A stretch of DNA of 64,000 nucleotides. Origin: Streptomyces hyaluromycini. GTDB lineage: Bacteria > Actinomycetota > Actinomycetes > Streptomycetales > Streptomycetaceae. Under the pieces are notes generated by a model. It searched no databases and had not been told where the DNA came from. It saw only the letters and a list, made by a program, of their open reading frames with translations. Positions 39,291 to 50,588 of this stretch are shown piece by piece; within the stretch, counting starts at the first letter, position 1; the number at the start of each line of letters is the position of its first letter. The stretch is taken from positions 993,671 through 1,057,670 of the forward strand of contig NZ_BCFL01000017.1 of NCBI RefSeq assembly GCF_002217755.1, written 5' to 3'. A program made the translations under genes and the position numbers.

Positions 39291-39428
39291 AACCCGTCCG
39301 GCGTGTGAGGCAGCAACCACCCCCCAGCCCGTTTGGTGTGTGAGGCAGCAACCACCCCCTAGCCCGTCCGGCGTTTGAGGACGAGGCCGTTCAGGCCGAA
39401 GCGGGGGTTTGGGGGCGGCAGCCCCCAA
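39291..39428. repeat. Three 35-bp tandem repeats and a hairpin after dnaX
   Basis: Units starting at 39291, 39326 and 39361 share acccgt/gcccgt(cc/tt)gg(c/t)g, then tgaggcagcaaccacccc; the third diverges to tttgaggacgagg. The third form looks like a dispersed intergenic sequence I recall as common in Streptomyces genomes. An 8-bp stem (ttgggggc 39409-39416, gcccccaa 39421-39428) follows and may be the dnaX terminator. The rest of 39170-39513 is empty. Confidence 0.75.
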
Positions 39429-39513
39429 GAGCGGCCACCTCAGCAGGCGGCAACACCCAGCTGAGCCCCCTTGGAGGAACCTCCAGTCGGCCCACCCGGC
39501 TACGCTGGCCCCC

Positions 39514-40767
<1,254 letters not shown>

Positions 40768-40813
40768 GCGCCGACGAAGAGTTTTTCCGCAGCCCCTTGT
40801 TCCTGTTGTTCCT

Positions 40814-40848
40814 GATCAGGCCCCGGACCCGAAATCCGGGGCCTGATC
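40814..40848 (+). terminator. purD terminator
   Basis: A perfect 14-bp stem (gatcaggccccgga 40814-40827, tccggggcctgatc 40835-40848) with loop cccgaaa, 47 bp after the purD stop. A weak T-containing tail follows. Confidence 0.88.
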
Positions 40849-41063
40849 GTTGCTGTCTGTCGATCACCTCTGACCAAAGCCATTCCATCGAGTGACCGAT
40901 GCCCCATCCGGCTGACGGGGGCCGAGGCCCCAACTAGGGTGCGGCGCAGGCGTTCCGGCACTTGGCCCACCGGCATTGCGATGTCACTGGCGGGTGCCAC
41001 AGTGGGGGAGTGAGCAACAGCCAGGACAGGCCGAGGACAGCAGGGAGGGGGTGAGGTCCGGAC

Positions 41064-42857
41064 GTGACCAGTACCGGTATCGGTGCGGAGGCGGGAGCGC
41101 AGGCAGCGCGTACCCGGGCCCTGGCCGTGCTGCGCATCCGCGGCCGGGCCCTGGCCGTGGCGCTGCTCCCCGCCGCGGCCACGGTGATCCTGCTGACCGG
41201 CGGCTCCACCGGCCACTTCGTCGGCCCTGGCTGGGACACCGCCCGCTGGATCGTCGCCGTCCTCGCCGCCCTCGTGCTGCTGGCCGCCGCCGGCATCGCC
41301 CTGGTCGTGTCCCGCGCCCGCCCGGCCGTGACCCCCACGGTCCCGATCCCGGAGGAGTCCGCCCCGGACCTGTACCGGATGGTGCGCGACCTCGCCGACC
41401 GCCTGGACGTGCCGGCGCCCTCCGCCATAGCGCTCACCCCGGACTGCGACAGCTGGCTGGAGGACCGCACCCACCCGGCCCACGGCCCGCCCGCGCCCAA
41501 GGGCGGCGACGAGCTCGGCACCCCCGGCCCGCACCGCCGCACCATGGCCGCGCCCGTCCTCGTCATCGGCTCCCCGTTCCTGTGGTGGATGCGCGTCGGC
41601 GAGCTGCGCGCGGTCCTCGCCCCGGTCGTCGCCGGCACGGGACCCTCGGCGCAACCGGACATAGCCGCCGCCCGCCGTTTCGTACGGGGCCTGGACGCGG
41701 CGGTGGCCGTCTCCGCGACGCCCGGCCGATGTCCGGGCACCCGCCTGCTCTGCGCGGGTGTCGGCTGGGTGGCCCGGCTGCTGCTGCGCGGCTGCCGGGA
41801 GCACGCGGCGCTGATGGAGCGCGGGGTCGCCGCGGCGGCCGCCGAGCGGGCCCAGGCCGTGGACTACGGACTGCGGATCGTCGCCCAGGAACAGGTCGGT
41901 CTCGCGTACGCCGGCTGGGACCGCCTGCTCACCCGGGTCGCGCTGCCCGCCTGGCGGATGGGCCGCTGGCCCTCCCGGCTGGACGCGGGCGTGGTCGCGG
42001 CCCTCACCGAGCTGTCCCGGCGCGACCGGCTGGCCGAGGGCTTCGCCTCCCGGCTGGGCGAGCGGCCCGCCTGCGACCTGCTGGAGGAGCCGGGCCTGGT
42101 GGACGAGGCCGCCTCGCTGCTCGCCGCCCGCCTCTTCCACGGCGGTCCCGCCGAGCCCGGACCGGCCTGGTCGCCGGTGGACTGGCTGGAGTATCCGGAC
42201 GAGGTCGTCGACCGCACCTGGCGCACCGAGGCGGCCCGCCTGCACCGCGTCCTGGACGCCCTCGGCGTCCGTGCCACCCTCGACCCCGCCGCCCCGGACC
42301 CCGGCGGCCCCACCCTGGCCCGTGTCCTGGACCACCTGACCGACCCGTCCGCCCCCGGCAGGCGCCCGTGCCCTCCGGCGTACGACGACGACCCCCGCAC
42401 CCCCGGCTACGACGAGGAAGCGGAGGAGCCCACCGGCACCGAACGCAGCGCCACCCTCGCCGCCGGCCTCACCGCGGCCCTCGCCCGCGAGGAGCGCGCG
42501 GAAGCGGCCGACGCCGCGCGCCCCGGCTGCCCCGCCCCGGCCGGCCAGGCCGGCTCCGGCAGCCCCTTCTGGGACGACGGCGCACTGCCCCTCTTTCCGC
42601 TCCAGCCCCCGCGCACCGCCCGCGAGCTCCTCGCCGACCACGTCAAGGCGATGGTGTGCTGCGCGGCCGTGGACACCGCCGGAGCCACTCCCGGCCTGGA
42701 CTGGCTCGACGGCCCGTCCCTGCTGGTCGACGGCGAGCGGGCCGCCGACCTGACGTCCAGAGTCCTCAGCCTCGTCGAGGAGGGAGACCCGGCCCCGCTG
42801 CGGGCCTGGCTGGTCGAGTCCGGAATACGTCCCGAGAAACCGGTCCGACTCGTCTGA
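41064..42857 (+). CDS. Conserved hypothetical membrane protein
   Basis: A 597-residue protein with two N-terminal transmembrane segments (about 31-50 and 63-83). A long Ala/Arg-rich soluble region follows, containing Asp-Leu-Tyr-Arg-Met-Val-Arg-Asp-Leu-Ala-Asp-Arg-Leu-Asp-Val-Pro-Ala-Pro, which resembles the start of an M48-type protease domain, but no HExxH zinc motif is visible. It sits in the conserved purD-purC interval. The start is GTG 41064. The function is unknown; a degenerate membrane peptidase is possible. Confidence 0.85.
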   Translation: MTSTGIGAEAGAQAARTRALAVLRIRGRALAVALLPAAATVILLTGGSTGHFVGPGWDTARWIVAVLAALVLLAAAGIALVVSRARPAVTPTVPIPEESAPDLYRMVRDLADRLDVPAPSAIALTPDCDSWLEDRTHPAHGPPAPKGGDELGTPGPHRRTMAAPVLVIGSPFLWWMRVGELRAVLAPVVAGTGPSAQPDIAAARRFVRGLDAAVAVSATPGRCPGTRLLCAGVGWVARLLLRGCREHAALMERGVAAAAAERAQAVDYGLRIVAQEQVGLAYAGWDRLLTRVALPAWRMGRWPSRLDAGVVAALTELSRRDRLAEGFASRLGERPACDLLEEPGLVDEAASLLAARLFHGGPAEPGPAWSPVDWLEYPDEVVDRTWRTEAARLHRVLDALGVRATLDPAAPDPGGPTLARVLDHLTDPSAPGRRPCPPAYDDDPRTPGYDEEAEEPTGTERSATLAAGLTAALAREERAEAADAARPGCPAPAGQAGSGSPFWDDGALPLFPLQPPRTARELLADHVKAMVCCAAVDTAGATPGLDWLDGPSLLVDGERAADLTSRVLSLVEEGDPAPLRAWLVESGIRPEKPVRLV

Positions 42858-43156
42858 CCTCGGCGTTTCGACGCTTTGGCGGAGCGAAGTGTTCCACTTC
42901 AGGCAAATTCGCAACGAACCGTGACCGGACGCGTGCGTTATGTGATGTGCTGGGACCGTTCGCGGATGTGGCAAGCGCGTCCGACATAAGACAGACGCCA
43001 CAGTCACAGCGCGAAACGGCGCCGCGCCCCGGATCACAACCGCGCGCAACCAGGCACAACCAGGCGCAACCAGGCACAACGGGAAAGAACCACGCACACA
43101 TCGCACATCGGCTCGGATCAGCACACTTCACGGGGGCACGAGGGAGGGGAGCCACC
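42858..43156. other. Intergenic region with 10-bp tandem repeats
   Basis: This 299-bp gap contains a short dyad (gaagtg 42886-42891, cacttc 42895-42900) and about four copies of a 10-bp unit caaccaggcr in 43046-43080. It probably holds the promoter of the downstream gene. No RNA gene was seen. Confidence 0.5.
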
Positions 43157-44653
43157 ATGGCATCGGACCACATCCGCCGCTGGGAGTCGGGAGCACTCGC
43201 GCACGCCGTCACGGACCCCTTCGGCCAGGGTCCCGTCCCCTGGCTGCGTGGCAGCGAGACCTATTTCGACGACACCGGTCATGTCGTCCCCTGGTACGTG
43301 GACCCCAGCCGGCCGCAGCCCACCGGCGAGAACCCCAGGGTCCCCGCACCGCGCACCGCCGTCGGCGGCCCGCGCTCGGCGGACGACGTGCACCGCCAGA
43401 TCAAGGGGTTCACCTCGACCGGCGCGGTCGCCCCGGGCGAGGCCGTCGACTTCCACATCACCGTCGACCCGCCGCAGGAATTCAGCGTCGACGTCTACCG
43501 CATCGGCCACTACGGCGGTGACGGCGCATCCAAGATCACCACCAGCCCCCGGCTGTCCGGCATCGTCCAGCCCCCGCCGCTGGCCGCCGACCGCACGGTC
43601 TCCTGCCACCACTGGTGGCTGTCCTGGCGGCTGCAGGTTCCGTCGTACTGGAGCATCGGCGCGTATGTCGCCGTGCTCACCACGGCCGACGGCTACCGCT
43701 CCCACGTGCCCTTCACGATCCGCGACAACCACCCGGCCGACCTGCTGCTCCTGCTGCCGGACATCACCTGGCAGGCGTACAACCTCTACCCCGAGGACGG
43801 CCACACCGGGGCCAGCCTCTACCACGCCTGGGACGAGCGGGGCCGGCTGCTCGGCGAGGCCGACGCGGCGACCACCGTCTCCTTCGACCGGCCGTACGCC
43901 GGCGCCGGCCTGCCCCTGCACGTCGGCCACGCCTACGACTTCATCCGCTGGGCCGAGCGCTACGGCTACGACCTCGCCTACGCCGACGCCCGCGACCTGC
44001 ACGCCGGCCGCGTCGACCCCACCCGCTACCGGGGCCTGGTCTTCCCGGGCCACGACGAGTACTGGTCCCCGCAGATGCGCCGCACGGTCGAACTGGCCCG
44101 CGACAGCGGCACGAGCCTTGTCTTCCTCTCCGCCAACACCATGTACTGGCAGGTGGAGTTGGGCCCCTCCCCGTCCGGGGTCGCGAACCGCCTGCTGACC
44201 TGCCGAAAACGCAGGGGCCCGGGAAAGCCCGTGCTCTGGCGCGAGATCGACCGGCCCGAACAGCAGACGGTCGGCATCCAGTACGCGGGCCGGGTGCCCG
44301 AGCCGTACCCCCTGATCGTGCGCAACGCGGGGCACTGGCTCTGGGAGGCCACCGGCGCGCACGAGCGCGACGAGCTCCCCGGCCTGGTGGCCGGCGAGGC
44401 CGACCGCTACTTCCCGCGCACCGCGCTGCCCGAGCACGAGGCGCGCATCCTGCTCGCCCACTCCCCCTACACCGACAACGACGGCGCGCTCCGCCACCAG
44501 GAGACCTCGCTCTACCGCGCCCCCTCCGGCGCCCTGGTCTTCGCCTCCGGCACCTTCGCCTGGTCCCCGGCCCTGGACCGCCCCGGCCATGTCGACCCCC
44601 GCGTCCAGCGCGCCACAGCCAACCTCCTGGACCGCATCTGCAAACACGACTGA
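43157..44653 (+). CDS. N,N-dimethylformamidase large-subunit-like protein
   Basis: A 498-residue protein. It has an Ig-like N-terminal part ([13 protein letters not shown]) and a catalytic-like domain with Thr-Trp-Gln-Ala-Tyr-Asn, Gly-His-Asp-Glu-Tyr-Trp-Ser and [10 protein letters not shown]. These features are shared with the DMFase large subunit family, where Tyr and Glu residues bind iron. No small subunit gene is near, so true DMF hydrolysis is uncertain. ATG 43157 follows ggaggggag. No signal peptide is evident. Confidence 0.85.
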   Translation: MASDHIRRWESGALAHAVTDPFGQGPVPWLRGSETYFDDTGHVVPWYVDPSRPQPTGENPRVPAPRTAVGGPRSADDVHRQIKGFTSTGAVAPGEAVDFHITVDPPQEFSVDVYRIGHYGGDGASKITTSPRLSGIVQPPPLAADRTVSCHHWWLSWRLQVPSYWSIGAYVAVLTTADGYRSHVPFTIRDNHPADLLLLLPDITWQAYNLYPEDGHTGASLYHAWDERGRLLGEADAATTVSFDRPYAGAGLPLHVGHAYDFIRWAERYGYDLAYADARDLHAGRVDPTRYRGLVFPGHDEYWSPQMRRTVELARDSGTSLVFLSANTMYWQVELGPSPSGVANRLLTCRKRRGPGKPVLWREIDRPEQQTVGIQYAGRVPEPYPLIVRNAGHWLWEATGAHERDELPGLVAGEADRYFPRTALPEHEARILLAHSPYTDNDGALRHQETSLYRAPSGALVFASGTFAWSPALDRPGHVDPRVQRATANLLDRICKHD

Positions 44654-44745
44654 CCCGCACAGGCGTCCGCGTGGCCCCCGTGTCCGTGCGCAACCCGGCA
44701 TACGGGAGAATCGAGGGCACCTGTACAGAACCACGGGGAGGAACC

Positions 44746-45645
<900 letters not shown>

Positions 45646-45650
45646 ACGCG

Positions 45651-45680
45651 GAAGGCCCCCGGCGGAAACCGGGGGCCTTC
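45651..45680 (+). terminator. purC terminator
   Basis: A 12-bp perfect stem (gaaggcccccgg 45651-45662, ccgggggccttc 45669-45680), loop cggaaa, then tcttct, 5 bp after the purC stop. It can also end the minus-strand tRNA-Gly transcript. Confidence 0.9.
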
Positions 45681-45687
45681 TCTTCTG

Positions 45688-45760
45688 AGCGGACGACGAG
45701 GCTCGAACTCGCGACCTCAACCTTGGCAAGGTTGCGCTCTACCAACTGAGCTACGTCCGC
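45688..45760 (-). tRNA. tRNA-Gly (GCC)
   Basis: A 73-nt tRNA with acceptor gcggacg/cgtccgc and discriminator T. The anticodon stem caacc/ggttg encloses ttgccaa, giving GCC. No CCA is encoded. The sequence is identical to the copy at 49527-49599. Confidence 0.96.
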
Positions 45761-45782
45761 ATGCGCCGTGGCGCGAGAGCAA

Positions 45783-46397
45783 CTATACCCAACCTCGCTC
45801 CCGCGCGAGACGCACTGCCGCATGACGGTTCTCCGCACCGAGCTTGGTGACGGCCGAGGAGAGATAGTTCCGCACGGTCCCCGGCGACAGCGCGGCCCGC
45901 TCGGCGATCTCCGCGACCGGTGCCCCGTCGGCCGCCAGCTCCAGCACCTCGGCCTCCCGCGCGGTCAGCGGCGAGTCCCCGGCGGAGATCGCGTCGGCGG
46001 CCAACTCCGGGTCGATGTAGCGGTTTCCGGCGTGCACGGTCCGGATGATCTCCGCGAGCCGCTGCGCACTCACCGTCTTCGGGACGAACCCCCGCACACC
46101 GGCGGCCAGCGCTCGTTTCAGATGGCCGGGCCGCCCGTGACCGGTGACGATCAGCACCTGGCAGGCGGGCAGTTCGGTGCGCAGCGATGTGGCGACCCTC
46201 ACACCGTCCGCGCCGGGCATCTGGAGGTCGAGCACCGCCACATCGGGGCGATGGGCCCGCGCCATGGCGAGCGCCTCCGGGCCGGTGGCCGCCTCGGCGA
46301 CGACGACCAGGTCGTCCTCCAGGCCGAGCAGCGCGGCCAGCGCGCCCCGGATCAGATGCTCGTCGTCCGCGAGCAACAGCCGTACCGGAGACGTCAT
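45783..46397 (-). CDS. NarL/LuxR-type response regulator
   Basis: A 204-residue regulator. The receiver domain has Asp11-Asp12, phospho-acceptor Asp57 (Val-Leu-Asp-Leu-Gln-Met-Pro) and Lys near 106. The C-terminal LuxR helix-turn-helix reads Leu-Thr-Ala-Arg-Glu-Ala-Glu-Val-Leu-Glu-Leu...Val-Arg-Asn-Tyr-Leu-Ser-Ser. The start overlaps the stop of the partner kinase by 4 bp. It is the last gene of an ABC ATPase, permease, kinase, regulator operon, the DesR-like order for drug- or membrane-stress exporters that control themselves. Confidence 0.95.
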   Translation of the reverse strand: MTSPVRLLLADDEHLIRGALAALLGLEDDLVVVAEAATGPEALAMARAHRPDVAVLDLQMPGADGVRVATSLRTELPACQVLIVTGHGRPGHLKRALAAGVRGFVPKTVSAQRLAEIIRTVHAGNRYIDPELAADAISAGDSPLTAREAEVLELAADGAPVAEIAERAALSPGTVRNYLSSAVTKLGAENRHAAVRLARERGWV

Positions 46398-47650
46398 GAA
46401 GTGACTCCACTCACACTCGCATCAGCCGTGCGACCGGACAGCGGCACCGATGCCACCACCCGGAACCCGTCCGCTCCCACCGGCCCGGCCTCCAGCGTCC
46501 CGTCGACCACCGCGAGCCGCTCCCGCAGCCCGGCGAGCCCGGAGCCCCCGCTCCCGCCACGGTCCTGGCCCGTGCCACTCCCGCGCACCACGACCCCGTC
46601 GTTCTCCACCGTCAGCACCACACACCCCTCCCGCACCTTCAGTCCCACCGAGCACCGCCCCGCGTCCCCGTGCCGCAGCACGTTGGTGGTCGCCTCCCGC
46701 ACCACCCACCCGAGCGCCGACTGGACCTCGGCGGGCAGCCCGCCGGTGTCGCCGGTCACCTCGCAGGAGATCCCCGCCGCCGTCAACACCCCCCGTGCAC
46801 CGGCGAGTTCGGACCCCAGGTCGGCGTCCCGGTACCCCCGTACGACATCGCGCACCTCCCGCTGCGACTCCTGTGCGATCCGCTGCACCTCGATCATCTG
46901 CTCCACGGCCTCGGGCCGTTCGCGCCGGGCCAGCTGCACGGCCAGCTCGCTCTTGAGCGCGATGACGGCGAGGTTCCGGCCGAGCACGTCGTGCAGATCG
47001 CGCCCGAACCGCAGCCGTTCCTCGGCGACGGCGAGCCGGGCGCGGGTCTCCCGGGCCTCGTCGAGTTCGTAGACGGCGTTCAGCAGCCAGACGGAGAAGA
47101 TCGCGGTGAAGGCGAGGAAGGCACTGCCGAGGAACACCACGAACGCGGTGACCAGCGCGGTCGGCGCGGGATAGCCCAGCGGGAAGGAGACGGCCCCCGC
47201 CCCGCACGCGAAGCCCGCGACGAGCGACAGCACGCGCCTGCGGTTGCGCACCCCCAGCGTCATGGTCCCGGCGCCGAAGGCCAGCACCCCGGTGAAGACG
47301 GTGCCGGCGGCGGCGCCCAGGTCCGGGCCGGAGCCGTGCTTGCGCAGGACGAGCACGACGACGGCGATGGCGTAGGTCGCCGTGCCGAGTGCCCAGAGCA
47401 GCCGCACCGGCTGGTCCCGGCGGCCCCGCGTCCAGTCCAGGGCCCGGGAGGCGGTCACCGCGCAGAGCAGTGCATGGCCGACGACCATCGCCATCATCCA
47501 GCCTGCGAGGTCCGCCCCCGCCTGCGCGAAGACCGGCAGCCCGATCGCCGCGACCTCGACCACCGCGAAGAAGTGGAACGACCACCGCGTGTACGTCTCG
47601 ACCTTGGCGGGTGTGGTCTTCCCCCGCCACCAGGCACCTGCCCCGCTCAT
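46394..47650 (-). CDS. DesK-like sensor histidine kinase
   Basis: A 418-residue kinase. About six transmembrane segments lie in residues 20-205, followed by a HisKA_3 dimerisation helix (Phe-Gly-Arg-Asp-Leu-His-Asp-Val-Leu-Gly, His as phospho-site) and an HATPase domain (Val-Arg-Glu-Ala-Thr-Thr-Asn-Val-Leu-Arg-His and Gly-Ser-Gly-Leu-Ala-Gly-Leu). It should phosphorylate the response regulator downstream. ATG 47650 is 16 bp after the permease stop; the longer frame would extend into the permease gene. Confidence 0.93.
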   Translation of the reverse strand: MSGAGAWWRGKTTPAKVETYTRWSFHFFAVVEVAAIGLPVFAQAGADLAGWMMAMVVGHALLCAVTASRALDWTRGRRDQPVRLLWALGTATYAIAVVVLVLRKHGSGPDLGAAAGTVFTGVLAFGAGTMTLGVRNRRRVLSLVAGFACGAGAVSFPLGYPAPTALVTAFVVFLGSAFLAFTAIFSVWLLNAVYELDEARETRARLAVAEERLRFGRDLHDVLGRNLAVIALKSELAVQLARRERPEAVEQMIEVQRIAQESQREVRDVVRGYRDADLGSELAGARGVLTAAGISCEVTGDTGGLPAEVQSALGWVVREATTNVLRHGDAGRCSVGLKVREGCVVLTVENDGVVVRGSGTGQDRGGSGGSGLAGLRERLAVVDGTLEAGPVGADGFRVVASVPLSGRTADASVSGVTS

Positions 47651-47666
47651 CCCGGTCCCGTTCCCC

Positions 47667-48476
47667 TCAGCGCCGAGGTTCCCAGCGGAACCACCGCCGT
47701 ACAGCAAACACCGCGACCACGGTCCAGGCCAGCGCGGTGAGGACGGTGACCAGGGTCTGGTCCGCGCTCAGCTCGCCCGTCCAGCCGGCCCGGACCAGCC
47801 GGACGGCCGGGGAGAGCGGGAGGAGTTCGCCGGCCTTGGCGACCCGGTCGGGCAGGGCGTCCGCCGGGACGGCGATGCCCGAGCCCAGCATGGAGACGAA
47901 GACCAGGGGCAGCGCGGTGACCTGGGCGCTCTCGGTGGTCCGGGTGAAGGCTGCGGTGAGCGCGGCGAGCGCGGCACTGATCAGCAGCCCGAGGACGAGT
48001 CCGAGCAGGGTGAGGTACGGCGCCGCGGGCGCGCCCGCGTGGAGCAGCACCGTGCAGCCGACGGTCAGGACCAGCGCCTGCGCCAGGCCCAGGCAGACGG
48101 CGGGCAGGGCGGTCCCGGCGAGGATCTCCGCGTCGGACAGCTCGCCGGTGCGCAGCCGTTTGAGGACCAGTTCCTCGCGGCGGGCCACGTAGGCACTCAC
48201 CAGGGAGGTGTACACGGCGAAGAGGAAGGAGAAGCCGATCGCGGCGGTCAGCATCAGGATGCCGATGTTCAGCCCTTTGCCCTTGAGGTCGAACTGGGCG
48301 ATCGCGGGCCGTACGGTGATCGGCAGGGAGAGCGGCACGAGCAGCGCGACGAGCACCGCACTGCGGTTGCGGCCGAGGAGCAGCAGTTCGGCACGGGCGA
48401 GGGCGCCCAGCCGGCGACGGACCACGGCGCCCGTCGCCCGGATCCCCCCGAGAGCCGGCGCGTTCGGCGCGTTCAT
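47667..48476 (-). CDS. ABC-2 type exporter permease
   Basis: A 269-residue permease with about six transmembrane segments and the ABC-2 layout: first helix near residue 42, a cluster at 75-190, and a last helix near 245. Its start overlaps the ATPase stop by 4 bp. Together they form an exporter of unknown substrate linked to the DesK/R-like pair. Confidence 0.9.
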   Translation of the reverse strand: MNAPNAPALGGIRATGAVVRRRLGALARAELLLLGRNRSAVLVALLVPLSLPITVRPAIAQFDLKGKGLNIGILMLTAAIGFSFLFAVYTSLVSAYVARREELVLKRLRTGELSDAEILAGTALPAVCLGLAQALVLTVGCTVLLHAGAPAAPYLTLLGLVLGLLISAALAALTAAFTRTTESAQVTALPLVFVSMLGSGIAVPADALPDRVAKAGELLPLSPAVRLVRAGWTGELSADQTLVTVLTALAWTVVAVFAVRRWFRWEPRR

Positions 48477-49396
48477 ACGGCCGCCTCCTTCGCGATTCCC
48501 AGGAACGCCTCCTCCAGCGAGGCCGACCGCACCTCAAGGCGGCCCAGCTCGACCCCGGTCCGCTCGGCCCAGGTCAGCACTCCGGTGGCGGTGCGCTGCA
48601 CCTCGCGCGTCCGCAGCCGTACGGCCCGGCCCTCGGCCTCGTGTCCGCACACGCCGAGTGCGGCGAGCGGCGGCAGGTCTCCGAGGAAGTACCCGTTGGG
48701 CAGTTCGAAGGAGATCCGCGCGGGCCGGCCCGCGGTCACCTCGGCCGGTGTCCCGGCGGCCGCGATGCGCCCCTCGTGCAGGATCGCGAGCCGGTCGGCG
48801 AGGTCCTCGGCCTCCTCCAGGTAGTGCGTGGTGAGCAGGACGGAGGTCCCGGCATCGCGCAGGGCGCGCACCAACTCCCAGGTGTCCCGGCGCCCTTCGG
48901 CGTCGAGTCCGGTCGTCGGCTCGTCCAGGAACAGCACCTCGGGCCGTCCGAGCAGCGCGAGTGCCAGGTCGAGGCGGCGGCGCTCCCCGCCGGAGAGCTG
49001 TTTGACCCGGACCTCCGCCCTGCCGCCGAGCCCGACCAGGCCGAGCGCCTCGGCCGCGGGCCGGGCTCTGGTCGTACAGCCGGCCCACATCCGTACCGTC
49101 TCGCCGACGGTCAGTTCGGAGGGGAAGCCGCCTTCCTGGAGCATCACGCCGGTGCGCGGGCGTACGGCGGCCCGCTCCCGGTGCGGATCGTGGCCCAGCA
49201 CCCGCACCCGGCCCCCGTCCGGCGGCGTGAGTCCTTCCAGCAGTTCGACCGTCGATGTCTTTCCGGCGCCGTTGGTGCCGAGCAGCGCGAAGATCTCCCC
49301 GCGGGCCACGGAGAAGGTGATTCCGCGGACCGCCTGGAACCCGCCCCCGTAGACACGCCGGAGATCTGTGACCTCAATCACGTGTTCGTAGTCCAT
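48473..49396 (-). CDS. ABC transporter ATP-binding protein
   Basis: A 307-residue ATPase with Walker A Gly-Thr-Asn-Gly-Ala-Gly-Lys-Thr-Ser, signature Leu-Ser-Gly-Gly-Glu-Arg-Arg-Arg, Walker B Val-Leu-Phe-Leu-Asp-Glu-Pro-Thr and switch His in Thr-Thr-His-Tyr. The C-terminal extension is of the CcmA/DrrA type. It powers the permease encoded directly downstream. First gene of the four-gene operon. Confidence 0.94.
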   Translation of the reverse strand: MDYEHVIEVTDLRRVYGGGFQAVRGITFSVARGEIFALLGTNGAGKTSTVELLEGLTPPDGGRVRVLGHDPHRERAAVRPRTGVMLQEGGFPSELTVGETVRMWAGCTTRARPAAEALGLVGLGGRAEVRVKQLSGGERRRLDLALALLGRPEVLFLDEPTTGLDAEGRRDTWELVRALRDAGTSVLLTTHYLEEAEDLADRLAILHEGRIAAAGTPAEVTAGRPARISFELPNGYFLGDLPPLAALGVCGHEAEGRAVRLRTREVQRTATGVLTWAERTGVELGRLEVRSASLEEAFLGIAKEAAV

Positions 49397-49481
49397 GGCT
49401 CCAGCGTCTCCGCTGCCGTGGCCCGGGAGCAGTGCGCGGTGTCATCACTCGCCATGACAAATGTCAGTGCGGGTGGGCGCA

Positions 49482-49512
49482 TGAAAAAACCCCAGTCATA
49501 TGACTGGGGTTT
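49482..49512 (-). terminator. Rho-independent terminator of the second tRNA-Gly
   Basis: A perfect 26-bp palindrome centred at 49499/49500 (aaccccagtcat arms) is followed on the minus strand by a run of six T. It lies 15 bp beyond the 3' end of the minus-strand tRNA-Gly gene. Confidence 0.93.
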
Positions 49513-49526
49513 CCTCCATGAGCTGG

Positions 49527-49599
49527 AGCGGACGACGAGGCTCGAACTCGCGACCTCAACCTTGGCAAGGTTGCGCTCTACCAACTGAGCTACGTCCGC
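49527..49599 (-). tRNA. tRNA-Gly (GCC), second copy
   Basis: 73 nt, identical to the tRNA at 45688-45760. Anticodon GCC in loop ttgccaa, discriminator T, no encoded CCA. Confidence 0.96.
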
Positions 49600-49680
49600 A
49601 CTGCTCCCGACCGGCTCCCACCGATCGGTGCGAGCACCAGCCTACCTGATCCACAAGCATGCTCAGGACCGGCGGTGCAG

Positions 49681-49752
49681 AGCGGGTGACAGGAATTGCA
49701 CACTGCGCCTTCCCCCTGGAAGGGGGATGTTCTGCTACTGAACTACACCCGC
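49681..49752 (-). tRNA. tRNA-Gly (TCC)
   Basis: 72 nt. Acceptor gcgggtg/cacccgc, discriminator T. The anticodon stem tcccc/gggga encloses cttccag, giving TCC. Probably cotranscribed with the GCC isoacceptor 81 bp downstream. Confidence 0.93.
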
Positions 49753-49887
49753 GTGTACTCCGTGGGCTCCGGCTTTTCGACCGTGTCCCTCGGCGTGCTC
49801 CAGACATTAGCTGATCAGCAGGGGGGTAGCGCAAGTCGGCTGCCCCCAGGGGCGGCTGACGCACCCTGAGGGCAGCCGGCCGCCCTC

Positions 49888-50205
49888 TCACTGGGCGGCG
49901 CTGAACGCCTCGTACACCTTCTTCGGGATGCGGCCGCGGGCCGGGACATCCATCTTGTTCGCCTGCGCCCAGGCGCGGACGGCCGCCGGGTCGGGGGCGA
50001 CCTCCGTCTGCTTGTACGCCTTGCCCGACTTCGACCGCTTGCGGCCGGCGACCACGTACGGCTCCAGGGCCGTGCGCAGTTTCTTGGCGTTCGCTTGATT
50101 CAGATCGATCTCGTACGACTTGCCGTCGAGTCCGAAGGCGATCGTTTCCGCCGCTTCCGAGCCGTCGATGTCGTCAAAGAGAGTGACCACGACCTTCTGC
50201 GCCAC
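49888..50205 (-). CDS. lsr2: Lsr2 nucleoid-associated protein
   Basis: A 105-residue H-NS-like protein. The N-terminal dimerisation part starts Ala-Gln-Lys-Val-Val-Val-Thr-Leu-Phe-Asp-Asp. The C-terminal DNA-binding domain has Arg-Ala-Trp-Ala-Gln-Ala-Asn and the AT-hook-like Pro-Ala-Arg-Gly-Arg-Ile-Pro. Lsr2 coats AT-rich, often foreign DNA and silences it, including specialised-metabolite clusters. The GTG at 50205 has aaggga upstream. Streptomyces usually encode two paralogues; this one is next to purSQL. Confidence 0.95.
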   Translation of the reverse strand: MAQKVVVTLFDDIDGSEAAETIAFGLDGKSYEIDLNQANAKKLRTALEPYVVAGRKRSKSGKAYKQTEVAPDPAAVRAWAQANKMDVPARGRIPKKVYEAFSAAQ

Positions 50206-50588
50206 GAATATTCGGTCCCTTCGTGTGGCACGTCTATACAGCTCATCGTCAGCACATCGGTGATGACCGCGATGGCGGGAGATGACGTGCCGAGTATCGG
50301 CTATTGCCAATTCATTTGTACAGTGCCTGGCAATACAAAGTGAAGCCCGACTAAATCCGTCCGGCGTGTCCCGGCGCAATAGATGTCACGGGCGAACCCG
50401 GGGAACTTTCCCAGAACTTTTCGTGCGGATCCGCCGCCGTCACCCGATCGTGATGCGGCTCACGTAGTTTCCTACAACTCTACCCGCGTAGAAATTTTGT
50501 GCGGGTAGTCTGAAGACACCGGTCGGGGACACCGACGGGTATCACGGGTATCTGCTCAGCAGTCAGCACCACAACACCGGGAGTGCCA
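50206..50588. promoter_or_regulatory. Divergent lsr2 / purSQL control region
   Basis: 383 bp, clearly more AT-rich than its surroundings. It contains a dyad ctacccgc (50480-50487) and gcgggtag (50501-50508) around gtagaaattttgt, about 80 bp before the purS start. This may be an operator or promoter of purSQL. No small gene is supported. Confidence 0.55.

Noticed and set aside
36899..39355. 818-codon minus-strand frame opposite dnaX
   Set aside because: Low-complexity Gly/Arg-rich translation of the dnaX Pro/Ala linker; dnaX is certain.
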